Part shown: one piece after another, positions 25,054 to 33,417 of the stretch | Layout: each line of letters begins with the position of its first letter | Numbering within the stretch: position 1 is the stretch's first letter | Source: Winogradskyella sp. | Lineage (GTDB): Bacteria; Bacteroidota; Bacteroidia; Flavobacteriales; Flavobacteriaceae | Direction of reading: 5' to 3' | Assembly (NCBI RefSeq): GCF_028282165.1 | Contig: NZ_JANQIM010000010.1 | Coordinates: forward strand, 1-64,000 | Length of the DNA stretch: 64,000 bases | Translations under genes and position numbers: made by a program | Notes under the pieces: model-generated | What the model saw: only the letters and a program-made list of their open reading frames with translations | Database searches by the model: none | Told to the model about the DNA's origin: nothing

Positions 25054-25135
25054 TGTCACTTCGAGTGTTTTGAACTTGTTCAAAATTTATCGAGAAGTTC
25101 TCGATACTTCGATTTCGTCTCAACTCGAACTGACG
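25054..25135. repeat. Dispersed palindromic repeat unit 1
   Basis: The ends GTCACTTCGAGT and (reverse complement) GTCAGTTCGAGT form a near-perfect terminal inverted repeat, with a nested TCGAGAAGTTCTCGA palindrome (25090-25104). It belongs to the TGTCA-TTCGAG class of short repeats common in flavobacterial genomes. Confidence 0.7.
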
Positions 25136-25239
25136 AAAGTTGATGTTTTATTTTCATCTCAACTTGTTCAAATAAAATACCAAGACAAGATTTGTGACAA
25201 GATGGCATAAAAAACTGCACTAAAAGTAGTCACTGGCAG

Positions 25240-25313
25240 TCATTACGAACGTAGTGAAGTAATCTCTTGATTTATAATATAGTTTAAAGATTGCTTCGTT
25301 CCTCGCAATGACA
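25240..25313. repeat. Dispersed palindromic repeat unit 2
   Basis: The left end TCATTACGAACGTAGTGAAG and the right end (reverse complement) TCATTGCGAGGAACGAAG resemble each other as diverged terminal inverted repeats of about 25 bp. Confidence 0.65.
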
Positions 25314-25396
25314 GTTGAGAGTTTTTTAGTACAGTTTTTTTGTCCTGATTAATTCCTTATGGCTTCTTAAGCCTCTCTGGTAAGAGACAATGTATC

Positions 25397-25471
25397 TGTC
25401 ATTTCGAGCGAAGCAGGGAAATCTCAAAAAGCTTAATGTTGAATGCCATCTCGACCTCGCTAGATGTGACA
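25397..25471. repeat. Dispersed palindromic repeat unit 3
   Basis: It begins TGTCATTTCGAGCGAAG and ends in GATGTGACA, with imperfect pairing between the ends. It is of the same general class as unit 1 and the repeat at 37897-38028. Confidence 0.6.
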
Positions 25472-25489
25472 GAATAGGTTAATATGAAA

Positions 25490-27931
25490 CTAATTCTTTA
25501 AAGTCTCTTCGTTTTCGATTTTTTGTTCTTCCTTCTTTTTGTTTTTTACGTGCTTATCTAGCCATTGGTCTTGTTCCCAAAGCATATGCATAATCGATTC
25601 TTTGGCTCTATAGCCATGACTTTCCTTTGGTAACATCACTAATCGTACTGGTGCACCCAAACCTTTTAAAGCATTAAAGTAACGTTCGCTTTGTAGAGGA
25701 TAAGTGCCGGAATTATTATCGGCAACACCATGGATTAAAAGCAATGGTGTTTTCATCTTATCGGCATGCATAAATGGCGACATATTGTAATAGATCTCTG
25801 GTGCTTCCCAATAGCTACGCTCTTCACTTTGGAAACCAAACGGTGTCAATGTTCTATTATAAGCACCACTTCTGGCTATTCCTGCGGCAAATAAATTGGA
25901 GTGCGATAATAAGTTGGCTGTCATAAATGCACCATAACTATGACCACCAACAGCAACTTTATCACGGTCTATATAACCAAGTTTATCTACTGCATCTATT
26001 GCTGCTTTGCCATTGGCTACGAGTTGGGTTCTAAAGGAATCGTTGGGTTCTTCATCACCTTCACCAACGATAGGAAATGCTGCATCGTCTAGAACAACGT
26101 AACCTTTGGTTACCCAATAAATAGGTGAGCCCCAATAGGGATATACAAATTCGTTAGGGTTTGACGTACTTTGCGATGCACTCGACTTATCCTTAAATTC
26201 GCGGGGGTATGCCCAAAGAATCATCGGATACTTTTCGCCTTCTTTATAATCTAGTGGTAAATAAAGTGTACCTTCTAAATCTAAACCATCATCGCGCTTA
26301 TAGCTAATGACGCGTTTATCAACTTCTTCGAGACTTTTAAAAGGGTTTTCAAAATCCGTAATAGCGGTTAGTTCATCCTTTTTAATATTTCTAATGTAAT
26401 AATTTGGGTATTCCTTCTTTGATTCAATACGAACTAGAATTTCCCCTTTTTTCATATTAATGGCATAGTTAAGACTCTCAAGCTTATCTGTATATTCTGA
26501 CTGATATAGTCGTTTGGTCTTACCAGATTTTATGCTGTATTCATCAATGAAGGGGAATTGCCCTTCTTTAGAATAGCCGTCTCCCATTAAATACAATTTA
26601 TCACCATTCATATTTAAGGTATAGCGGCCGAAATCGTTTCTGGCAGTCACGAAATTTCCAGGATCGCTGTACACATCTTGGTAATTTCTATCTGAAATCA
26701 CTTTGGCTTTCCCATTTGAAGGATTGAATAAATAAGTCTTTAAGTTTCTGGTGTTCCACCAATAATCATAAGCTACGGCATTTTTATCATTTCCCCATTC
26801 AATACCACCAAAACGCTGCTGGGTTTTAAGGATAAGTTTAGGCTTGCCATTAAAAGGCGCATTAAGCTCATACACAGCATCCCTGTACTCTATTTCTACA
26901 GCTGGGTCCCCTTTATCCAAGGCTTCTGCCCAAACCAATGTTGAGGGTTTGTCGTCTCGCCAGGTCATATTGCGTTTTCCCATTCTGGTGGACATAAAAC
27001 CTTTTGGGCGAACTTCGTCTAGAGGCACATCGTTTACAGTTTTTACTTTTTTACCATTAGACTCGTACATAATACTTTCGTTAGGAAATCTAGAATAGGT
27101 TACTAAATATGAGAATGGACGTTTTACTTTAGTAACCATCACATAGTTTCCATCGGGTGAAAAACTAATGCCTCGATACATATCAGCGCTTAAGAAATCT
27201 TGTACATTACCATCTATAGATACTTTTATAATTTCCGAACGCGCTAATTGTTCAAAATTAAATTCGTCATTTGGCGTTTTTAATAGATCCTGGTAGGTTC
27301 TGTTTTGGGCTTTGGCACCATCACTCACAGAAATAGTTGGTCCTGTTGGCACTGCAATGTCTGTATTGATTAATTCCTTTCGGTCATTTGGTAGCATTTT
27401 CACCAAAAGGTTTTTATTGTCTTTAAACCAATTAATGGTGCTCCCCATATTGGCATTAACGTTAGCACTGGTAAGTTTGGTCACCTTTGCCTCGGTAATA
27501 TTGAGTACCCATACTTCGACACCATTTGATGTGGTATTTAAACAGGCAATCATGGTTTGGTCTGGCGACCACCTAAAGCCAGATAGTCTAGCATTTTCTG
27601 GCAATCCTGTTACTTGTATGGCGTCTTTAGCTCTGATTTTTTTTACCTTAATATTGGTGTAATAATTAGTTCTACTTCCAATATTGGTTACGGGATTAAT
27701 ACGTAAACCTGCTAAACGCATTTCCGTTTCCGAAAGCTCTTCAATGGATTTGTATTGGTTGCGGTAGAGGAGTACCATATGCTCACCTTTGCTATCGATT
27801 TGCACGGCTGGCGCAAGTTCTACATCTGCCAGTTCTAATATTTCTTCAGAAGGTTGTTGATACTTAAGGCTTTGCTGTGCATAACTATTTAGTATGAAAA
27901 GCAATGCGAATACTTTGATTAATGATTTCAT
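25490..27931 (-). CDS. Exported S9 family prolyl oligopeptidase-like serine peptidase
   Basis: This 813-residue protein has a signal peptide (IKVFALLFILNSYAQ). A beta-propeller region of about 540 residues follows with PD40-like strands (GFRWSPDQTMIACLN, GISFSPDGNYVMV). The C-terminal alpha/beta hydrolase domain has Ser665 in AVGGHSYGAFMTANLL, Asp738 in LIHGVADNN and His772 in LPKESHGYRAKES. It matches the glutamyl/dipeptidyl peptidase-like S9 group of Bacteroidota, which degrade peptides in the periplasm. The highly charged tail KNKKKEEQKIENEETLKN is unusual and lacks a T9SS signal. Confidence 0.93.
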   Translation of the reverse strand: MKSLIKVFALLFILNSYAQQSLKYQQPSEEILELADVELAPAVQIDSKGEHMVLLYRNQYKSIEELSETEMRLAGLRINPVTNIGSRTNYYTNIKVKKIRAKDAIQVTGLPENARLSGFRWSPDQTMIACLNTTSNGVEVWVLNITEAKVTKLTSANVNANMGSTINWFKDNKNLLVKMLPNDRKELINTDIAVPTGPTISVSDGAKAQNRTYQDLLKTPNDEFNFEQLARSEIIKVSIDGNVQDFLSADMYRGISFSPDGNYVMVTKVKRPFSYLVTYSRFPNESIMYESNGKKVKTVNDVPLDEVRPKGFMSTRMGKRNMTWRDDKPSTLVWAEALDKGDPAVEIEYRDAVYELNAPFNGKPKLILKTQQRFGGIEWGNDKNAVAYDYWWNTRNLKTYLFNPSNGKAKVISDRNYQDVYSDPGNFVTARNDFGRYTLNMNGDKLYLMGDGYSKEGQFPFIDEYSIKSGKTKRLYQSEYTDKLESLNYAINMKKGEILVRIESKKEYPNYYIRNIKKDELTAITDFENPFKSLEEVDKRVISYKRDDGLDLEGTLYLPLDYKEGEKYPMILWAYPREFKDKSSASQSTSNPNEFVYPYWGSPIYWVTKGYVVLDDAAFPIVGEGDEEPNDSFRTQLVANGKAAIDAVDKLGYIDRDKVAVGGHSYGAFMTANLLSHSNLFAAGIARSGAYNRTLTPFGFQSEERSYWEAPEIYYNMSPFMHADKMKTPLLLIHGVADNNSGTYPLQSERYFNALKGLGAPVRLVMLPKESHGYRAKESIMHMLWEQDQWLDKHVKNKKKEEQKIENEETLKN

Positions 27932-28078
27932 ATTTTAGGATAATTGATTAGAGGTTTGAAGATACTTAAAAATGCAAGTCGAAAATGTGATACTAATGTT
28001 AAAATTGGTTACTAGTAATATACATCTCGTTTGCTATGCACGCATAGCGAATACATTTAGGATTCAATGGAAATGGGT

Positions 28079-28086
28079 TAAATTTG
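28079..28086 (+). promoter_or_regulatory. TAnnTTTG -7 element for fabH
   Basis: TAAATTTG matches the consensus and lies 24 bp upstream of the fabH ATG. Confidence 0.5.
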
Positions 28087-28110
28087 TTAATCTAACTATT
28101 TTTTAAGCAC

Positions 28111-29121
28111 ATGTACAATTCTAGAATTACTGGTTTGGGAAAGTACGTCCCAGAAAACGTCGTTACTAATAATGATTTAAAGCAATGGATGGATACAAGC
28201 GATGAATGGATCCAAGAGCGAACAGGTATAAAAGAGCGTCGTTGGATAGACCCAGAAACTAGTAATGATACTACATCCATTATGGGGGCTAAGGCCGCTA
28301 AGATTGCAATTGAGCGTGCCGGGTTGACTAAAGATGATATTGATTTTATCGTTTTTGCGACGTTAAGCCCTGATATGTATTTTCCAGGAGGAGGTGTGCG
28401 TGTACAAGAACTTTTAGAGATGGATACCATTGGTGCCATTGACATACGTAATCAGTGTTCTGGTTTTATATACGGACTGTCGGTTGCCGATCAGTTTGTA
28501 AAAACAGGGATGTACAAACATGTATTAGTGATTGGTAGTGAGAATCACTCTGGGGGTTTGGAGCGTTCTACGCGTGGTCGCGCTGTGACGGTTATTTTTG
28601 GTGATGGCGCAGGAGCAGCTGTGTTGAGTAGGGAAGAGGATACAACTCGTGGTGTACTATCTACACATTTGTACTCTGAAGGTAAACATGCCAAGGAACT
28701 ATCGCTAGAAGGTCCAAGTACAGGGCGTTGGGTCGATGCCATTATGGAAGACAATGATCCAGAAGATGTGTCTTATTATCCTTATATGAACGGCCAGTTT
28801 GTGTTTAAGCATGCCGTGGTGCGTTTTAGTGAAGCTATTATTGAAGGTTTAAAAACCAATAATCTACAAAAAGAAGACATTAATATGTTGATTCCTCACC
28901 AAGCTAATTTGAGAATATCACAGTTTATCCAAAAGAAATTTGGTTTGGGTAATGACCAGGTGTATAACAACATTATGCGCTATGGTAATACCACGGCCGC
29001 ATCTATTCCTATTGCTTTGACCGAAGCTTGGGAAGAAGGTAAAATAAACGAAGGTGACAATGTTGTCTTGGCTGCATTTGGCAGTGGCTTTACTTGGGGC
29101 AGTGCGATTATAAAATGGTAA
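28111..29121 (+). CDS. fabH: 3-oxoacyl-[acyl-carrier-protein] synthase III (KAS III)
   Basis: This 336-residue enzyme starts fatty-acid synthesis by condensing an acyl-CoA with malonyl-ACP. The catalytic triad is complete: Cys116 (DIRNQCSGFIYGL), His263 (LIPHQANLRIS) and Asn293 (IMRYGNTTAASIP). The nucleophile sits in NQCSG rather than the NAACAG of E. coli FabH, a difference seen in FabH paralogues of Bacteroidota and possibly linked to a different primer. It is not next to plsX, rpmF or fabD, so it may be a second copy. Confidence 0.93.
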   Translation: MYNSRITGLGKYVPENVVTNNDLKQWMDTSDEWIQERTGIKERRWIDPETSNDTTSIMGAKAAKIAIERAGLTKDDIDFIVFATLSPDMYFPGGGVRVQELLEMDTIGAIDIRNQCSGFIYGLSVADQFVKTGMYKHVLVIGSENHSGGLERSTRGRAVTVIFGDGAGAAVLSREEDTTRGVLSTHLYSEGKHAKELSLEGPSTGRWVDAIMEDNDPEDVSYYPYMNGQFVFKHAVVRFSEAIIEGLKTNNLQKEDINMLIPHQANLRISQFIQKKFGLGNDQVYNNIMRYGNTTAASIPIALTEAWEEGKINEGDNVVLAAFGSGFTWGSAIIKW

Positions 29122-29127
29122 ACAATT

Positions 29128-29205
29128 CCTGCGTCTGCGTTCGGCGAAGCTTCTCGGCCGTCGTAGCCCTTGCTACTATAGCGAAGTCGGCTAGTGGAGG
29201 TGCAA
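29128..29205. repeat. GC-rich dispersed element after fabH
   Basis: A GC-rich stretch (TCGGCGAAGCTTCTCGGCCG, then GTAGCCCTTGCTAC as a small hairpin, then GCGAAGTCGGCTAGTGG) contrasts sharply with AT-rich flanks. No frame is convincing. It looks like a short palindromic dispersed repeat or a remnant of one. Confidence 0.5.
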
Positions 29206-29334
29206 AGTAAGACTCATATTTTGTACTTATTTGTAGATGCATAAATCTTTTTATGTATTTTTCTTATTGTGTGAAGTTAAGATTTCACTATTTTACAAGA
29301 GTGCTTATATAAGCTAGTTAACCACAAGTTAAAA

Positions 29335-29836
29335 ATGACATTAGAGATATTACCAAATAAAGGATTTAAATTGAATTCTGATATCTTCAATTGGAATGAA
29401 GAAAGGGAATCGGTCAGGAAAAAACTAAAGAATCTACATAAAGAAGATAACATTCTAATTGATATGTCTCAATTTTTTGGTGGAGATACAAGTCACGATA
29501 TTGATCAAAGAAGAGATATTTATCAAGATATTCACGGAGCGAAAAACTATTTTTTTTTTAAACTATAACAAGAACAACCTTCTTAGTGAATTAGAAGTTC
29601 ATTGGGGAATTAAAGTTTGGATTGATAATATCGAATTGGATTTTGAAAAAGACATCAATACTTATTTAAACGAGCTGAACTCAAAAGGATATAATTTTAA
29701 AGAAATTGAGCAAGGAAACTATTTGTTTGAAAAACTCAAAATAACAATTGCGGATTCTGAATCGACAGGTGGAGATGGAAATGGGCTGTCATATCTATAT
29801 TCGGGACAGAATATTGAACATTTGATTAAAAATTAA
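29335..29836 (+). pseudogene. Orphan gene split by a T10 homopolymer (166 aa if repaired)
   Basis: The first frame encodes 77 residues (MTLEILPNKGFKLNSDIFNW to GAKNYFFFKL) and stops at 29568. The neighbouring frame then continues the same kind of sequence from NYNKNNLLSELEVHWGIKVW to YSGQNIEHLIKN. The switch falls in a run of ten T (29550-29559); removing one T joins both halves into a 166-residue protein. The product would be acidic and soluble, with the feel of a polymorphic-toxin immunity protein or a contact-dependent orphan, but I recognise no family. It may be a true pseudogene, a phase-variable gene or a sequencing error. Confidence 0.7.
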
Positions 29837-30010
29837 AAACTAGTGGCCAACATTGGCTATAACCAGCCCAACAGAGCCGTTTAGGTAGGTTGCTTAGACA
29901 AGTTCGTTTCTCCCGTCTCCGTGCAATTCGCTATCTTTCGGTTGTTGAGGTAAATTATAACTGATTCTTCACAACAACCCATAAACAAAACTATTATTGG
30001 CAAACTGAAA
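29837..30010. other. GC-richer non-coding spacer between two orphan genes
   Basis: The spacer begins with a palindrome GCCAACATTGGC (29845-29856) and holds no convincing frame. It is clearly richer in GC than the orphan genes around it. A similar GTGGCTAAC word follows the hydrolase gene near 33299, which hints at shared mobile-spacer ancestry; weak evidence. Confidence 0.4.
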
Positions 30011-30379
30011 ATGAATGCGAAAAAAAAATACCAACCATGTAATGTAAAAGCACAATCGTGGGACTTTATAGAAAATCGGTACACAGAAGATTGGTATGGT
30101 GAGCACAAAAACCTACTCGAATTAGTTCGGCATATAAAGAATTCGGATTTAAAAGATAGGCTTTTTGGCTCAACTTCAATGGACAAACTTGTCATTAGCA
30201 TTTATGATCCTATCGATTATCGAAAAGAAGCTTTACATATCACATTTGACCTTCAGGGTAGAACATGGAATTTTGAATACATCTCAAAGCCATTCCAAAC
30301 ATCTGAATTTGTAAGGACATATGATGAAGTAAAAGGAATTGAAAAATTTGACAACTTCATTAATATGATAAAATGGTAA
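30011..30379 (+). CDS. Orphan hypothetical protein (122 aa)
   Basis: This 122-residue soluble protein begins NAKKKYQPCNVKAQSWDFIE and ends in a helix EKFDNFINMIKW. A central beta-region (KLVISIYDPIDYRKEALHIT, FDLQGRTWNFEYIS) suggests a small alpha/beta fold of the kind seen in immunity proteins. No family is recognised. It is isolated between non-coding spacers in the accessory block. Confidence 0.6.
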   Translation: MNAKKKYQPCNVKAQSWDFIENRYTEDWYGEHKNLLELVRHIKNSDLKDRLFGSTSMDKLVISIYDPIDYRKEALHITFDLQGRTWNFEYISKPFQTSEFVRTYDEVKGIEKFDNFINMIKW

Positions 30380-30605
30380 AAATGAAAAAACCAGCAGATA
30401 ACAGTCTACAGACTACAATTTGTCAACTCGAGTCCGCTTAGCTCTCGTATACGGTCGCCTGCCCTATACTATATTTTAGAATATACTCAAACAGATCGAC
30501 TAAGAATTGTTAAAGTCATTGCTTTTTCCGATTTTTAATGCATAAAACCCCTAAATAATGGTTATATAATACCTAGATATTAATGAAAAATCTATTCGAG
30601 TTTCT

Positions 30606-31088
30606 ATGAAAAAACTATCATTAATCTTTTTAATACTACTGTTAGTGGCTTGTAGCAATAACGATGATTCAAATAATGAAAATGAAGATAATAATGTAGT
30701 CACGGGAAATTACAAAATTGAATATAAAACACAACTATCGGACTCAGACCTAGATATGGATATCACTTTTTCATGGGATGATGAAAATGATCAACTTCAG
30801 AGTGAAACCATAAATGTTTTAAATCCAGAAGCATACTCTGAATTAACAGATGAAAGAACGGCCCTAGTTAGAGATGTTATTGGTGTTTACTTTATAATAA
30901 ATAGTGGCAGCAACTATTTATCTAATACTCATGTAGAGGTTACGAATCTTGATAATAACACCTCATTTGATATTATGCTGCCAGAACCCATAGGTGCACT
31001 TAATGGAGCTTTTGATAATAATACGTTAGTAGTTGCTTTTTATACGGATAATAATGACTTTGAATTTACATATGGGGTGACTAACTAG
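30606..31088 (+). CDS. Hypothetical lipoprotein (160 aa)
   Basis: This 160-residue protein has a lipoprotein signal (LSLIFLILLLVACSNNDDSN, lipobox LVAC, Cys16). A low-complexity acidic linker of Asn, Asp and Glu follows, then a beta-rich domain (GNYKIEYKTQLSDSDLDMDI, NGAFDNNTLVVAFYTDNND). The acidic residues after the cysteine fit the lipoprotein export signal of Bacteroidota, which sends lipoproteins to the cell surface. Function unknown. Confidence 0.75.
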   Translation: MKKLSLIFLILLLVACSNNDDSNNENEDNNVVTGNYKIEYKTQLSDSDLDMDITFSWDDENDQLQSETINVLNPEAYSELTDERTALVRDVIGVYFIINSGSNYLSNTHVEVTNLDNNTSFDIMLPEPIGALNGAFDNNTLVVAFYTDNNDFEFTYGVTN

Positions 31089-31118
31089 TTAAAATACACT
31101 TACAGGGCCAAAAGTAGA

Positions 31119-31913
31119 TTGTGCATCAAACCAAACACAACCGTTGTATGCCATTTAAAAAACCAAGTGAACTATAAAGAAAAATACACTGAGGGATTTA
31201 TTTCAAACTTCATTAAAAGCTTCTGGGAGTTTGAAACTTCCGATATGGCATACCACTATGAAATCTTACCAGATGGATTTTTCGACCTGATTTTTGAAAT
31301 CAAAAAAGAACAAATTACAAGAATTTCATTGACAGGGGTTTGGACAAAACAAATCCAAACTTCAATACCGGAAAATACCAAATTGATTGGTATTCGTTTC
31401 AAGCTGATTTCTGCAGAGTATATTTTTAGACAATCTATTAAAGAATTTAAAAATACAAAAACGGACTTACCAATAACTTTTTGGGGCTGTGAAAATTTCG
31501 ACTTTAGCGATTTTGCAAGATTTACCGATTCAATAACCGAAAAATTGCAATATGGTTTGAAAAACCTAAAAGAAATTGATAACAGAAAGCTTAAACTTTT
31601 CAAGATTGTTTATAAACATAAAGGAGAGATTACCGTTCAAGAACTCTCAGAGAAGCTTATTTGGAGCAGTCGGCAAATTAACAGATATTTTAATAGTCGT
31701 TTTGGTTTTTCCCTTAAAACATTCTGCAACGTTCTTAAATGCCATTCATCCCTCAAACACATTGCAAAAGGAGAACTTTTTCCTGCAAGCGGTTATTACG
31801 ACCAAGCCCATTTTATTAAGCAGGTAAAGCAAATTACGGGTTCGACACCGACAAATTTGTACCTGAACAAAAACGACCGATTTTTACAATTATCGATACT
31901 TCATGAAAAGTAA
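31119..31913 (+). CDS. AraC family regulator with DUF6597-like N-terminal domain
   Basis: This protein of up to 264 residues has an N-terminal sensor region (SNFIKSFWEFETSDMAYHYE, ILPDGFFDLIFEI) typical of DUF6597 regulators. The C-terminal AraC helix-turn-helix pair reads ITVQELSEKLIWSSRQINRY, FNSRFGFSLKTFCNVLK, YYDQAHFIKQVKQITGSTP. There is no in-frame ATG near the start: TTG 31119 is the longest option, but GTG 31167 gives a more family-like N-terminus (NYKEKYTEGF) and is preferred by comparison. It precedes a VOC and a hydrolase gene that it may regulate. Confidence 0.85.
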   Translation: MCIKPNTTVVCHLKNQVNYKEKYTEGFISNFIKSFWEFETSDMAYHYEILPDGFFDLIFEIKKEQITRISLTGVWTKQIQTSIPENTKLIGIRFKLISAEYIFRQSIKEFKNTKTDLPITFWGCENFDFSDFARFTDSITEKLQYGLKNLKEIDNRKLKLFKIVYKHKGEITVQELSEKLIWSSRQINRYFNSRFGFSLKTFCNVLKCHSSLKHIAKGELFPASGYYDQAHFIKQVKQITGSTPTNLYLNKNDRFLQLSILHEK

Positions 31914-31946
31914 TTTTGCATATGATTAAACTTAAAATTGTGCACT

Positions 31947-32372
31947 ATGACTTTTAACAAATTAACACCGAATTTTGAAGTAAAAAGCATTAGAGAGACC
32001 ATAGATTTTTATCAATCTATTTTAGGGTTTTCACTAGTAATGGCTGTTCCCGAAACGCAAGACGGAATCGAACAATCTTTAGAAAATGGAAAAGAATATG
32101 TTTATGCTTTAGTTAGCAAGGATGACATAGAAATGATGTTTCAACGAACAGATAGTTTTAAAAAAGATGTAAGTCTTGCTAAAGATATCTCGATAGGCGC
32201 AAGCGTTTCGTTTTATGTAGAAATTAATGGAATTAACGATTTCTACGAAGAAATTAAAAGCAAAGGGGAGAATCCTACTGAACTGAAAACAGCCTGGTAT
32301 GGAATGCGTGAATTTTATCTAAAAGACAATAACGGTTACATACTTGGATTTGCACAAAAAATTAAGGAATGA
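31947..32372 (+). CDS. VOC family (bleomycin-resistance-like) protein
   Basis: This 141-residue protein has VOC features TPNFEVKSIRETIDFYQSIL, GFSLVMAVPE, GASVSFYVEINGINDFYEEI and the C-terminal EFYLKDNNGYILGFAQ (the metal-ligand Glu position is kept). The start was set at ATG 31947; an in-frame TTG nine bases earlier is unlikely. Its stop overlaps the ATG of the next hydrolase gene (ATGA), so the pair is translationally coupled. Confidence 0.88.
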   Translation: MTFNKLTPNFEVKSIRETIDFYQSILGFSLVMAVPETQDGIEQSLENGKEYVYALVSKDDIEMMFQRTDSFKKDVSLAKDISIGASVSFYVEINGINDFYEEIKSKGENPTELKTAWYGMREFYLKDNNGYILGFAQKIKE

Positions 32373-33289
32373 ACGATTATAACATAGTAAATACCCCATC
32401 TTACGGAAATGTGCGATATATAGAGATTGGCGCAAAAGAAGGAGAAGTTGTTCTATTTGTAAACGGAGGTGGTGCTGGCTACAATGGTGTTCACGCATTT
32501 AGATGGTTAGCGGATCATGGATTTAGACTTATATCAATTAATCGTCCAGGCTACTATGATATGCCCTTAAAAGAAACTGAAGGATTTGAAGACCATGCAG
32601 CTATTTATTTTGAGGTAATGCAACGGCTAGGGGTTACAGATAGCATCCACGTATTTGGACTATCAATGGGAGGCTTATCTGCTTTGTACTATGCTAAAAA
32701 TCATCCAACTCAATCACTTGTTTTGTGGAGTGCAATTACAGGAAAATATATTGTAAATGAGAAAAGTGCCAATTCATCTCTTGGTAAACTTGTTCTAAGT
32801 AATAGAGGGAAAGGAATTATCTCCTGGCTGCTTAAGAAATCTGCACACTACTTTCCCAAATTAACGATTAAGGAGTTTCTAAAAACAGAAGCGGATTTGA
32901 CAAATGAGGAAAAGGAAAATATAGCAAACGAGATTGTTAAAAACCCTGAGGATTTAAAAGAGTTTAAAATTTTTATCCAATCTATGACACCAATGAGCAA
33001 ATTATATGATGGCATGATGGATGAAGTTAAAAAAGCTACTCATCTTAAAAGTGTGGATTGGTCCACGATAGATTGTCCTACCTTTGCTGTTCATTCCAAG
33101 GTAGATATTGACGTTCCAATTTCGCATGCCAAAAGGCTACAAGAAACCATAAATAACATACAGATAAAATATGTTAAAGCTGCAGGACACTTCGTGTGGT
33201 GGGGCAAAGAAGGAAGAGAGGTTAAAGAAGCGACAAAAGACTTTTTAAAAGAACATAGAATAATAAACAATAAGACATTTAGTTCATAA
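32369..33289 (+). CDS. Alpha/beta hydrolase
   Basis: This 306-residue cytoplasmic protein has the oxyanion loop VNGGGAGYNGVHAFRWLADH, the nucleophile elbow IHVFGLSMGGLSALYYA, the acid loop FAVHSKVDIDVP and the histidine segment YVKAAGHFVWWG. It has no signal peptide. It is coupled to the VOC gene by a 4-bp overlap and sits behind an AraC-type regulator; the trio looks like a small detoxification or catabolic operon. The substrate is unknown. Confidence 0.9.
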   Translation: MNDYNIVNTPSYGNVRYIEIGAKEGEVVLFVNGGGAGYNGVHAFRWLADHGFRLISINRPGYYDMPLKETEGFEDHAAIYFEVMQRLGVTDSIHVFGLSMGGLSALYYAKNHPTQSLVLWSAITGKYIVNEKSANSSLGKLVLSNRGKGIISWLLKKSAHYFPKLTIKEFLKTEADLTNEEKENIANEIVKNPEDLKEFKIFIQSMTPMSKLYDGMMDEVKKATHLKSVDWSTIDCPTFAVHSKVDIDVPISHAKRLQETINNIQIKYVKAAGHFVWWGKEGREVKEATKDFLKEHRIINNKTFSS

Positions 33290-33417
33290 TGTTTAATAGT
33301 GGCTAACGAATTTTTGGCGAAATCCCAGCAACCTTCACTCCTTTTTTCCTAACTTAGTTCTCAACTCCATCAACTATAAATAAATGCGTTGTACAACACT
33401 TTGGAAAACTTATAGTC

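Larger units (their letters stand above)
25032..25489. other. Repeat-rich intergenic region between htpG and the S9 peptidase gene
   Basis: About 460 bp without a gene. It holds three separate palindromic dispersed-repeat units (25054-25135, 25240-25313, 25397-25471), each starting and ending near TGTCA/TGACA. The GC-richer ends form imperfect terminal inverted repeats. No promoter for htpG was recognised within it. Confidence 0.75.

Noticed and set aside
29837..30010. Integron attC site downstream of the split orphan gene
   Set aside because: There is a small palindrome but no canonical RYYYAAC and GTTRRRY core pair, and no integron integrase is in the window.
31119..31166. Long N-terminal extension of the DUF6597/AraC regulator from TTG 31119
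   Set aside because: Kept as the outer limit of the gene only; the first 16 codons are not family-like, and GTG 31167 gives a normal N-terminus.
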